Shown here piece after piece: positions 10,052 to 20,568 of a DNA stretch of 64,000 nt. The DNA is from Oreohelix idahoensis (Eukaryota; Mollusca; Gastropoda; Stylommatophora; Oreohelicidae). Below the pieces are notes generated by a model. That model did not search any database. It was not told where the DNA came from and saw nothing but the letters and a program-made list of their open reading frames with translations. The first letter of the stretch is position 1. Each line of letters starts with the position of its first letter. Where the stretch lies: assembly GCA_024509875.1 (NCBI GenBank), contig JAMPIV010019852.1, forward strand, positions 18,063 to 82,062, in the 5' to 3' direction. The translations under genes were made by a program, and so were the position numbers.

Positions 10052-13000
10052 ATGCGTACAGTTTCCTTTAGGCAGACAACTCCCCCCCGTGCTAGGGCGG
10101 GGTTTTTAGGCGACGCTGTTTTATCTGCGTCGAGCCTAAATAATCATAGCAGAACGGATAGTCAGCCCCAGATCACTATTCCGTCAGACAGTCATGTCAC
10201 TAGGTCAACGGGTCAGCCCTCACGCACCCCCTCGTCAATAAACGTATCGAGTGGCCTAGTTACAACAGAGAGCGGTCAGCTCACAGTCACTGCTCTGCTG
10301 TGTAAGCCAGGTGCATCAAATAACATTTTGCCTAGTACATTTATTACAACACACAATAAACCATTAACTAGCGATTTGTTGTATAATTTACCTGTGGCGG
10401 GTAGTCAGGCCCAGACCACTACCCCGCCGTGCAATTCAAAAGAGGCAAACGGTCCGCACTCAGTCCCCGTTTTGTCGAATAGTTTAGATATGGCAAGTGG
10501 CCACTCTGCCACTTTGCCATGTAGACAGTTTACAGTGAGTGGCCAACCTCAGCTTACCACTCCGACATGCAGTCTAGTGATAATATCTCTCAACATCAAC
10601 GGTTTGAGAAATAAGCTGGACCATGTAATTAAACTAATGAAAAGAGAGAAACCCGACTTTTTGTTCTTGCAACAAACGGGCATTACTTCTAGGTATCATG
10701 CCGACCAGATAGTAACTAGATTAGGACTGAAACATGGTTGGTTCGCCCGGGGCACCTGCCATGGGGGTACTGCCATCCTCCAGATAAATGAAGATTGGGA
10801 AGCAGTACATTATAGAACAGACAATTGTGGCAGAATTGTCATTATACAAATACAAAACAAACACAATAAACATGACACGCACACACTTATCAATATATAC
10901 GCACCTGCACTATACACTGACCAACCCAAATTTTATGACGGACTGTATGACACTATAGAGAAGCACTACAAAGGAACTAGAATAGTGTTAGGAGGAGACT
11001 TCAACTGTGTTTTGGCCAATTTAGACAGTAGTTCCTTTGGACCCGTATCCCAGAGAAAGAAAATTCAAATCCCCCTATCAGTACGACATTTACAACCCAT
11101 CCTTGACAAACATGACCTAGTAGACGTTTACAGAAAACTACAACCGAACACACAAGCTTTCACATTTCATGACAAGACAAACCCATATTTTAGACAGGCC
11201 TCAAGACTAGACAGAATATACGCAACAAACAGTTACAATATACACACAAAACTCACCACATAAAAAACACGCTTAAATTCACAGATCACGAAGCAGTATA
11301 CACAATATTAAGTACGGGACACACATATACAAAATTAAAGAGATCCCCGCATTGGAAATTCAACAATAACTTGCTAACAAATACCTTCTTCACAGACACA
11401 ATAACACAACTTATTCAGGGTTACACACAGGATATCCCCAATAGCAACATTGCAGAATATTGGGACCTGTTAAAAAACACAATAAGGGATAGAACACAGA
11501 CTTTAGCAACAACAATACACAGGGCTTTTAAGAGGGAACAAAATATATTAGAAGATGCAATAAGTTTAACAAAGCAGATAGACAAATCTAACCCACACAT
11601 TCATTCTTTAGAAGAGCAATTAGACTTGTACAAACAACACACATACCAAGGAGCTCTTCTCAGGTCAAAATTAAATACTATTACACAGGAAACACCCAGT
11701 AGACAGTATTTAGCGATTGAACAAAATGTACAACACAGTAGACAAATCCACGAAATAGTTGATATGAATGGGAAACAACAGACAGAAGACACTAATATTA
11801 GACACGCCTTTTTTGAATACTACACAAAACTATACACTAAAGAACCAACGAACGTAAACACACAGGATAAATTTCTACACTACACAAAACGTTTAAGTGA
11901 TGATGAGAGCAAGAAATTAGACGAAACTTTAACTTTAGAAAATTTAAGGGAAGCAATTAGTACTTTCCAGAAAAATAAATCACCCGGCCCAGATGGGTTA
12001 ACGGCAGAATTTTACTTTTTCTTTTTCCCAATTTTAGGCCCCCTCTTAATTAAAGTGTTTGAGGAAGCCTTCCAGAAAGGAGAGCTTCCGAATAGTTTGA
12101 ATGAATCTTTTATCACCTTAATACCTAAAGATAATGCTGACAGAAAGTCAATAAAAAATTACAGGCCTATTTCACTTTTAAATACTGATTATAAAATTTT
12201 GGCCAAAGCTCTCACTCTGAAGCTTAAATTATTCATGAAAAAATTTGGTACATCCTGACCAACAATGTAGTGTACATGGTAGGAACATTTGTAGACATAC
12301 ACACTTCATAAGGGATTTCATTACATACACGCATGATAGACAGTGTCAAAGTGCAATACTATCACTAGATCAGGAAAAAGCCTTTGACAGGGTATCACAT
12401 TCTTTTCTACACAAAACTTTACAAGCAAACAATATAGGTACTTATTTTAGAACATGGATAGGGATCTTATATAAAAAACCCCATAGTAGATTACTAATTA
12501 ATCATAGTTTAAGTGACCCGGTTAGGCTGACACGATCGGTGAGGCAAGGCTGTCCTTTGTCTCCCCTGTTATACGTTTTAACACTAGAGCCAGTGCTGGA
12601 AAAAATAAGACAAGATGTAAACATCACGGGGACCTTTGTACCCGGGCAGGGGGAAAGAAAATCATTAGCGTATGCTGATGATACTTTATTTCTTCCAGCA
12701 ACTGTAGATTCCATAAGAAAGATATTAGAAACCTTTACAGAGTTTGGATACGCTAACGAATCCAAACTAAATATTCAAAAATCTAGTTTAATGGGTTTAG
12801 GTAAATGGGCAAATAAAACAGATTTTCCCTTTCAGTTAACGCAAGTTAACAGAATCAAAATTTATGGGATAAATTACTCTTGTAACCCCCATGACCCCAA
12901 TACAGAGACATGGATAAAGTTAGTGGATAAAATTCAAAACATGTTAGAGAAATATAAATATAAGACAGCTACTATTTTTGGGAGAAGTATCATAGTGAAC

Positions 13001-13946
13001 TGTTTCATTATGCCTAAAATTATATATACAGCTAATATTCAGATTATGCCAAAGTCAGTGGCAACTAAGATAAATGTACTAATTAGGAACTTCATTTTTA
13101 AGGGCACCTTTAAAAGCATTAAACATTTAACCCTAATACAGCCCAAACATAAAGGGGGGATAGCTTTACAAGACATCAACACTAAGATTAAAGCTTTAAG
13201 GGTTAAATATATAGGGGAGATTATAAAAAATCCAGATCTTTACCCATTAGCACATTACTACATTGGACTTAGGTTAATTAAATTACACAAGTTAGAAAAT
13301 AATCAACCACATTTCTTTGGGACCCCCACCACCCTTTTATAGGATATGCTTACAACATCTAAAAGGAAACGAACAGTTAGTGAAACAAGACACCAAACTC
13401 ATATATAAATTACTAGTTGCAGCACAGGAACCCTATTTAGGCACACGGATTAAACGAGGGTACAACCTTTTCATAACAGACTACACACAAAGCTTCTCAA
13501 ACATTCATGCAATAGACATCAAGCCACAAGCCAAACAAGTTACATTTAGGTTACTGTACGGTTTAACACCTATCATGAGTAAACATTCAGCAATGAAAGC
13601 AGGCAAGGCGCCACCAAGGTGTAAACTGTGCAGTAACAACGCAATAGAAACAGAGGACCACTTGTTTTATACTTGTAGGACAGTGGTCCCGACAATAAAC
13701 AAACTAAGAACACTGATAGCTTCCAAAACACCGCAATCACTCAACATGTATCAAGCGGTCATGTTGAATACTTTACCGACTCTACCGAGACAGACGGAGC
13801 TTAAACTCTTAACTTTATTAACAGAATTTAGATACCTAGTATGGACATGTAGGAATAGGGCAGTACATGACGGCATACATTATGACAGTAGAATTTTTTC
13901 ACAAATATATGAACAAGTAACACATAACATAACAGAACAAATTTGA
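10052..13946 (+). pseudogene. LINE-A ORF2: endonuclease / reverse transcriptase, three frameshifts
   Basis: ORF2 nicks the target and reverse-transcribes the element RNA. Parts in order: an N-terminal Ser/Thr-rich extension of about 170 residues; an APE-type endonuclease (ISLNINGL, FLFLQQTG, INIYAPA, GGDFNCVL, SRLDRIYAT, then TDHEAV in the next frame); a reverse transcriptase with KSPGPDGLTAEFY, NYRPISLLNTDYK, LDQEKAFDRV, SVRQGCPLSPLLY and the catalytic AYADD; and a C-terminal CX2C...H...C zinc motif (CKLCSNNAIETEDHLFYTC). Frames change near 11,255-11,267 (A6), 12,238-12,258 (A6) and 13,320-13,342 (C5). The endonuclease shows LQQ where this family normally has a catalytic Glu. Motif wording places it in the L1/Tx1 group rather than RTE or CR1. 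Confidence 0.85.
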
Positions 13947-14177
13947 ATTCTTTTTTTTGGTTGCTTAAATAAATATTTGACCTTTTGATCATTATACAAA
14001 GCAGGCAGCTTTGTTTGTAAATATTATAAATGTAAATACTCCATCACATATGTCTTCATTAATCATTTCATGGTAGGGGGTCACCACCCCTTTGTTGATG
14101 TATCATTAATCATTTCATTGTTCAACTGTTTTCGAATATTGACTTGTAATATATTGGGGGGGGGGGGGGGGGGGGGT

Positions 14178-14211
<34 letters not shown>

Positions 14212-14214
14212 GGG

Positions 14215-14272
<58 letters not shown>

Positions 14273-14367
14273 GGGGGGAGTAGTTTTATACTATGTAATT
14301 TACATTATTTGAAATGTATAACTCTGTAAATACTATGTTGTAAAACATTGACCCAATAAAGGTATTT
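13947..14367 (+). other. LINE-A 3' UTR with AATAAA at 14,355
   Basis: Untranslated tail between the ORF2 stop and the poly(A). The poly(A) signal AATAAA (14,355-14,360) is 8 bases before the A tract, unusually close. The UTR is interrupted by the G/T homopolymer block at 14,156-14,271. Confidence 0.7.
14156..14271. repeat. poly(G) then poly(T) block
   Basis: About 60 G with two interrupting T, followed by about 55 T, inside the LINE-A 3' UTR. Such a block is either a genuine G-rich expansion with quadruplex potential or an assembly/sequencing artefact. The 80-codon poly(Gly)/poly(Phe) ORF across it is spurious. Confidence 0.9.
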
Positions 14368-14384
14368 AAAAAAAAAAAAAAAAA
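14368..14384 (+). terminator. LINE-A poly(A) tail
   Basis: Seventeen A residues after AATAAA-N7 mark the 3' end of the inserted LINE. The flank GAGCGTTAGCACTAG begins another, older LINE piece. Confidence 0.85.
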
Positions 14385-14389
14385 GAGCG

Positions 14390-15130
14390 TTAGCACTAGT
14401 GTACAAAAAAGCTGTCAGTGGCAACAGGACGATTCTCAAATAACTTCAGAGCAGAGGCCTTGAACACTGCAGCAGATGTTGTAATGATAGAATAAAGCAC
14501 AGATAGACAAGCTGCTTTCTTCACCGATGCCTGATAGTAATTCCATCGTTGAAAAGCCAGAATAATGCAGACCTGGATGACCTAAGAGTAGTGCTCCACA
14601 AACAATGTCATCGATTCAAAAGAGTTGTGATCCAATGGATCCCATCTCATTGTAACATTACCGGCAATGAAGAGGCTGGCAGATTGGCAAAGGAAGGCGG
14701 AAAGCTACCTCAGCCTGATACAATTATAACTTTCGAAGAGGCAAAGAGTTTTATCAGAACCAGATACAGAAACAAATGGGATGCAGAGCATCCAGGTCAC
14801 ACGCGAAATTATGCATGCTACCAGCTCATCAGAAGAGAACTAGCGGTAATCTTCAGACTCCGCACGGGCCACAACAGATTGGGATACCATCTACTCAACA
14901 AGGTAAAGATAGGAACTACCGATGAGTGTAACTGTGGCACTGTTAAATGGCTGCTGAACATCTGCTTCAAAGATGCTCAACAAATGTGAAACAGAGAAAG
15001 CGCATCTAGCCGACACCAGTATCATTCGTGGAAAAGTTCCATTCGGAAGACGTCTGAGAGTGTACGAAGAAGAAGAATTTTCCGTAGCTCTGTTGATGGA
15101 ATTACAGGAAACAGCCCAGAGACAAAAGAA
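14390..15130 (+). pseudogene. RNase H domain fragment of a second LINE family
   Basis: A decayed 3' coding piece of an RNase H-bearing LINE (I/Jockey-like organisation). The longest open part is 14,549-14,989. It shows VVIQWIPSHCNITGNEEAGRLAKEG, matching the final RNase H motif (HCNITGNEEA for the His/Asp pair), then FRLRTGHNRLGYHL and DECNCGT, a start of the Cys motif usual after RNase H. The first part (14,390-14,548) is in other frames with stops. After 14,940 the homologous reading shifts frame again, and traces continue to about 15,130. The N-terminal Asp motif of RNase H is missing, so the copy is truncated on the side where LINE-A ends. Confidence 0.7.
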
Positions 15131-16049
15131 TAGGCTGCATTTTTTCCAGATTTCAAATGCTCCGAAACCTAAAGACATGCATGATTATGTCGAGGCATAT
15201 AATATGACAGTTCAGTGTATCTAAAGTATATCCCCACACTCCTGAGTTGCCTGCCGCTGGTCTAGGGCTACTAGAAGTGCGTAGATTTGTAATGCTTCAC
15301 ACTTGATTCTGGCACGCGCACATGTTCCAAACCTAGTGTCTTCATGCACTGATCTTTCAAAACAAGTTAGCAATGAAAGTCTCTAACTGTAAGAGTTCCT
15401 CACATTTTTGCCCAATACTCGTGAGCCTTTTCTTTATTTTATGCATTTTCTGCTATTCTATAATGGAATTAACATTCTATTTTTTTTCCTGAAGAAATTT
15501 AGAGATTTCAGTGCCAAATTCTATTAATTCGATATGTGAAATCAATGTGCCTAAGGGGTGCACCATGAATGCGATGCCCTGAAAGAGAAACTTCAAGAAA
15601 ATAATTCTCCCTTCCTCTCTCACTCTCTCGCTCTCTATGTCTCTCTCTGTGTCTCTCTGTCTTTCTGATTATGTACGCTTGAACGACGTGAAAAGGACTA
15701 ATAGACGCAACATATGACCTTAATCAATATAAAAGAACCCTTGGAAGAACTCAGCGTAATAGAATATCTCTACGTATACTCGAATGAGTATCGTGATTGC
15801 TATAAAGAGAGCGACGATATTATCACTGTCGATTTGTAAAAGAGAAAGAGAGATAAGATGATAAGATGCAAAAATAAGTAAAAGCATACATAGAAATACA
15901 TAAAAATAACCCAACAAATGTTTTCAACATTTATAAACAGTGAGTTTCCACAATCTACATCAGGTTATCACAACTTCCTTTTAAAATTTAGACTTAATGT
16001 GTAAATAAAGAAAGGACATTTCAGTAAATCTTGAAAAATAAACTCATTC
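15131..16049. other. non-coding, nothing recognised
   Basis: AT-rich sequence with a pyrimidine-rich patch at 15,610-15,665 (CTCTCTCGCTCTCTATGTCTC). No ORF with a recognisable domain and no repeat shared with the rest of the window. Confidence 0.45.
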
Positions 16050-16310
16050 ATTCATGGCCTTTCACCTCCCTGAGGAGCACAAGCCTTCAACAAATACATA
16101 CCAAACGTTCTTTTGTGCTATTCGTTCAAAGTATTTCAATATCTTCTTTATTCCATTCATGTATATGTCTAATTCTCTTCTCTGTATGTTTTTGGCCTCT
16201 CTCTATCTCTCTCTCGCTCTTTCTTTTCCCCTGTGGATTACAGGCCAAGGACTGCCTTGTACTACTATCAGCTAGTTTTCTCAATGTGCGTCCTGTGCAT
16301 CGCAAGGGTC
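16050..16310 (-). pseudogene. LINE-B 3' terminal fragment, copy 1
   Basis: Read on the minus strand this follows the C-terminal coding end and 3' flank of the LINE at 44,290-45,105. Shared landmarks are a GCGATG...GGACGCACATTGAG segment (RWIGHTL region in the better copy), a CAAGGCAGTCCTTGG segment, a GGGGAAAAGAAAGAG segment, and a final stretch like VEGLCSS. It is frameshifted and short. The 64-codon minus ORF here begins RRRPLRCTGRTLRK, a decayed form of the RR-W-GHTLRK motif. Confidence 0.6.
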
Positions 16311-16323
16311 TTCTCCTCACTTC

Positions 16324-16411
16324 TTTGTTGACTTACATTGACTTGTTTGTTGAATTACATTGACTTGTTTGTTGAATTACATTGACTTGTTTGTTGAATT
16401 ACATTGACTTG
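16324..16411. repeat. 22-bp tandem repeat, four copies
   Basis: Units start at 16,324, 16,346, 16,368 and 16,390; each reads TTTGTTGAATTACATTGACT plus TG (the first has GAC for GAA). A partial fifth unit follows. On the minus strand the array lies just upstream of the RR-W motif region of the adjacent LINE-B fragment, so it probably grew from LINE-B coding sequence. Confidence 0.9.
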
Positions 16412-16485
16412 TTTGTTCTACTGATGCCGTGAAGCGTAGTGGGGAGCTGAAGTTTGCGTATTTGAACCATGTGTGTCGCACTGGC

Positions 16486-18694
16486 TGTCACGGGATTTTC
16501 TCCTCTTGCTCTGCAGTGATGGTCCAACAGTGGCTACACTTCTGAGGTTCTTCAAGGGTATCTACCTTTAGCTCAAGATTACTCTTGGAAGGGATATGAA
16601 GTGAAGAATGATGCTTCAATTCTAGGAAGCCGCATAGGAATTTAAGAAATCAGGTACTGTGGCTGATAGGATCCAGGCAGTGTAATCTTTCTATCTTCCC
16701 TGATCTTCTATAAGGTGTAAGAATTGTGCTCGTTTTGATGAGCCCTCAACTGATTTAAATCAGTAAAATATTACTTCAATGGCTCTGTTATATGTATTTA
16801 AAATGACTGAGACATTCGGGTGCAGTTCACTCAAAATGACTAAATCAACTATAAATTTGTATATATACAGATAACAAATTTAATAATCAAGTATAGTTAA
16901 CAAATAACAAATAAATAAGGGTGGGGTGAATTAGGAATATTCCTTTAAAGATTCATCACTGGTGATGATCTGGATATGGTTTTGAAAATTTTCTTAAAGA
17001 GTTCACTTGGCAGCTCTGAATGGGTACTTAGCTGCCAGTAAGATGTCGATTGGTTTCTGCTCCAGCCGATGTTTGTTCTATGCAGGTTGTAGACAGGATC
17101 ACTGTCGTCACTGGTCAAGTCTGGTGGCCGCAACACGTCCCTCGGAGTATCGTGGGATAATAACGAAGATGGTCCAGCGTCTGTTAAGACCTGTCTGATG
17201 TTGGTATATAGCTTTGACTAAAGGCCACTTATACCACACACTTGTTCCACAGACTAGTACCACCAATTGGTACCACCGACTATTATCATGAAATAAGAGA
17301 GAAACAAATATCCCTCCCGAGTACTGGGTCCCCTGACACAAAAATCATGTGTCCCTCTCTTTCATTCCACCATCCCATCTGCCTCAGAACTTTACCCTCT
17401 CTGAGCATTAAAGTTAATCCTATTGAGCAGAAAACACCTATAGCATTTATATAAAACATTTTACATAAACATAGGCACTGGTTGAAAAGGTTATTATAAT
17501 AAATATGCACATCACTTCTGTCATCATCCAATCCCTGCTCCAAATGGCACTTGGGAATACCTCTGCCTTTGGTTCTCTATGAGAAACCCGCATGAAGCAG
17601 TACAGCTCTTGCAGTGGTGGTGGTTCATGAAACCATTATTCCATATGCTGAGGTTACCAGCTTCGTATGAACTTGGACATCCACTGGTAATTTTCACATG
17701 TTAATAATGCAAAATATAGAATTATAAAATGTACAATTCACCCCAAATATCTTTGGGCATACAGACTTCTGGTTCAGAGAAATAGTTTCGGAACCTGGTT
17801 CAGATGCCTCTCACACGTGGTCTGGAGTATTACCTTACAATAAAATCCCAGAATGACTTAGTGTTCGGGTTCCTAGAATTCCGGGCTCTCCGTATTAATA
17901 AAGGTAGAGTTTTCTTGCGATGTTAGTCCACAGGATGCTCAAACACGTTGTCCGGTCCTTTAAGGTAGAATCCTGATTCTATTCCTTAATTCTGGTTTGT
18001 CTGACTGTCTTCTTGACGAGTTGAATTAATCAGTCTTTAGATTCAGAAAGTGCTAGATTATAAGCAACATTCGGCCCACGCTTCAATATTGCTGCTATTA
18101 TAGAAGGCTCCAATCTGAAATGTTGTATTTTAACATCTCAAATGCCAAACCGATAGCATGCATATTTCGTATATTAGTAGGGGTTTATCCCCACTATCCT
18201 CTCTTGGAGAATTCATCCGTAACACATAAAATGTGATTTTTTTTTCAAGTCACTTCCCATATAAGGTATTCTCTCTTTCGTAGATGTCAATCGTATTTAC
18301 ACTCACGACATCATAGATTTATCACTGATAATTTCTTTCAAGATTTCATTTTCTTGTGATGATACATCACAACAAACCTTAGTTCGGGTTTCCTCCCAGA
18401 CAGAAATATGAGGTAACATTAACCGTATTAGCGATAAAACAACTGACTGTGTCCATCTCCGCTTTATTTACGCACTAGTTTGGACGCTCCCACTCGCTGT
18501 CGTTATCTTCTTATAAACACCTATGCCTAATCTCACAAAGGATGACCAATTAAACCCAGACGTGGTATGAATTACAGGAAGAAAGTGTAAACAATGAGTG
18601 GCGCCAAGAACTCAGTACACAAAATGAGAGGTAGATAAATATTGATGGAGAGAAACATGAACACGAGGAAAAAAGAACGGACAATTCTGTCACA
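16486..18694 (+). mobile_element. solo LTR, copy A (2,209 bp)
   Basis: Begins TGTCACGGGATT and ends TTCTGTCACA, giving the TG...CA ends of an LTR. It is flanked by CTGGC (16,481-16,485) and CTGGT (18,695-18,699), a 5-bp target duplication with one mismatch. Its interior is collinear with 20,569-22,671 and 25,765-28,052. Common blocks include a CTCTGCAGT-TGGTCCA segment near the start, a TTTAATAATCAA block, GTACTTAGCTGCCA, CCCTCTCTGAG, GGTTCATGAA, and a TTGACGAGTTGAATT block. No ORF has a retroelement domain, as expected for an LTR. Orientation (+) is arbitrary because no internal region is attached. Confidence 0.75.
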
Positions 18695-18699
18695 CTGGT

Positions 18700-19172
18700 T
18701 ACTGTAAGCCCGACATATTGTAGGATTTATGTGATGTTGTCTGTCCATCTCCTCCTTTTCCACCCAGTGCTCTGAAACTAGATCATTTACTGTTGTAGGC
18801 GCGTCGTAGAAAACGATGGTTGCAAACCTTATTCAATCGAGCGCCCCCTTGAGTAATGCTACAGCATTATTGACAAAAGCCATATTATCCCATATTATAC
18901 TGGACTTTCCGTATTATATGGATTTCTATAGTTTGAATATTGGTCATGTGATCGATTACGTTCATCAAAGTTTTATAGAACTGTCTGTAACCATACCAAA
19001 CTGATTTATATGAAAAGTTCGGTATGTGAGTGGTGACAACTGGACAAAAACGTTCGCTAAATGAAACAAATATTATGTTAGATATTGAAAGTTCAGACAC
19101 CAAGGTTAATAAGCAGTTTTAAAAAATGAAATTAAAACGAACTGTACCATCAGAATTACACTGTGCAGTCAA
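18700..19172. other. non-coding, nothing recognised
   Basis: Short gap between the solo LTR and a LINE fragment. It has a 62-codon ORF with no recognisable domain and no repeats seen elsewhere. Confidence 0.4.
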
Positions 19173-19489
19173 AATGACATGCATAACATCATTGCGGGCA
19201 GACGCTGGAATTTGGTTGGCCATGTCCTCAGAAGGGACCCTGACACCATCACCAGAATTGCTATGTTATGGACTTCAGAAAGACGGCGACAGAAAGGCAG
19301 ACCAAAGACAACCTGGCGGAGAACAGTGAAGGCTGAAATGCAAAGCATGAACCAGAGTTGAGGCACGGTACGAAGGATGGCCACTGACCGAGCAAAATGG
19401 GGACAATTTGTTGCTACCCTATAAGACGCCATTAGGCGTGATGGTCACTGACTGCTTTGTCAGTCAGAGGCCAAGGATCCAAGAAGAAG
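19173..19489 (+). pseudogene. RTE-like LINE (LINE-C family) 3' fragment
   Basis: A 5'-truncated copy of the last 105 or so codons of the LINE at 34,430-37,398. It reads IIAGRRWNLVGHVLRRDPD, then RKGRPKTTWRRTV-like sequence, and ends after an HGCTTTG-like 3' flank in an AAGAAGAAG tail, as the full copy does. It carries an in-frame TGA (19,360) and a TAA near 19,422, so it is dead. Very strong 5' truncation is typical of LINE insertion by target-primed reverse transcription. Confidence 0.85.
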
Positions 19490-20534
19490 TACCATCTTAA
19501 GACAAGGTTAGCACCAAAAAATACAAAATATTTCATCAAAACAAACGTTTCGATCTACCCTGAGTTGTTGGGAAGTGTTTCTTTGAAGCAAAAGACAAAG
19601 AAAGGGAGAGAATATGATGCTGAATATTATTCACTTCAATTCCATTTTCATTGCTAAATCTGCAATTGTTCCCGTGGGAGTATTCATGTGTGACATGTGA
19701 CAGTCTGCACCGTTTTGAATGTGGAGACTGAGATTTGATAGAGTGTGTGTTTGCTTCGGAATGCTGACTACTACCCCCTTAAAATTTACCGCCCCCTCAG
19801 GGCCCGATTATCGTTTATCTCTCTCCCCCCTTCCCCCCCTTCCCTTCCCCCACTTGCGAAAAATGCCGTCTGTGTGCTGCAGCTCCCAAAATACGAACAC
19901 TTGTTTAAAACGATAATGGTTTTGGATGATTAGATGGATAAAGACAAGGAGTTTCAAGCTTTGTTGGCTGGAACAAAATTGGACAGACCACATTGTCTCA
20001 CAAAGGGAGTGTCCTTCTGAAACCATTTGGGAGTTATGAAATTCCTGTTCTGACCTTCTAATGATCATGTAGCATGTCGGTGAATCTACAAATTTGCATA
20101 GGTCAGTGCGTTATGATGCACAGAATTTAAGTGAGAACATTTGCACGTTTGAGGCAATCTTTGTCGCATTCATGTTCAGCAGAATCTTCGACATTACAAC
20201 CCCTGTATCTGATATACGTAAAGTTAACCGACTTTGACGTGATGCGGTCGTGGCGAATGATTAATGATGCTATTACCTGAACTGACAGAATTTCTTCAGA
20301 CTTCACTGGCGTGCACGTGACAGCAACAACATTCATTGATCACTTGAAATAAAATTTAGCTGCGGACAATTTTTTCTGTTAGCACCATAGTTCCGGAGAT
20401 ACCCGTTCAACCAGACGCACGCGTGACCTGGAAGTATCAGTGATCCACTTAAAATGTTTGAACTGTCATGTCACATGATGCTATATCACAGAGTCTCTTC
20501 TGAGACAAAGTAAGAATATGACTTCTGCTCTCTC
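19490..20534. other. non-coding, nothing recognised
   Basis: Several overlapping ORFs of 60-90 codons on both strands, none with a known motif. A C/T-rich stretch at 19,820-19,855 gives a Pro/Leu-rich translation. No RNA gene or repeat recognised. Confidence 0.4.
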
Positions 20535-20568
20535 AGGCGACTAATATGAAGTTGTGCATGCGACTGGC
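20535..20568 (+). mobile_element. SINE-2, 5' piece of a split copy
   Basis: GGCGACTAATATGAAGTTGT and the following CATGCGACTGGC match the head of the SINE-2 copies at 25,008, 28,614 and 41,735. The copy is interrupted at 20,568 by the solo LTR and resumes at 22,672. Confidence 0.65.

Larger units (their letters stand above)
8309..14384 (+). mobile_element. L1/Tx1-like LINE (LINE-A), about 6 kb
   Basis: A long non-LTR retrotransposon with all expected parts in order: a 5' region with a duplicated 44-bp unit, ORF1 with a zinc knuckle (8,547-9,675), a small middle ORF (9,672-10,049), ORF2 with endonuclease, reverse transcriptase and a C-terminal zinc motif (10,052-13,946), a 3' UTR, an AATAAA signal (14,355) and a 17-base poly(A) (14,368-14,384). 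The 5' edge is set after the poly(C) at 8,294-8,308 and is uncertain. I found no target duplication. Four frameshifts make it non-autonomous as assembled, but three of the four lie at homopolymer runs and may be sequence errors. Confidence 0.85.

Noticed and set aside
14070..14312. 80-codon Gly/Phe-rich ORF
   Set aside because: Produced by the poly(G)/poly(T) block.
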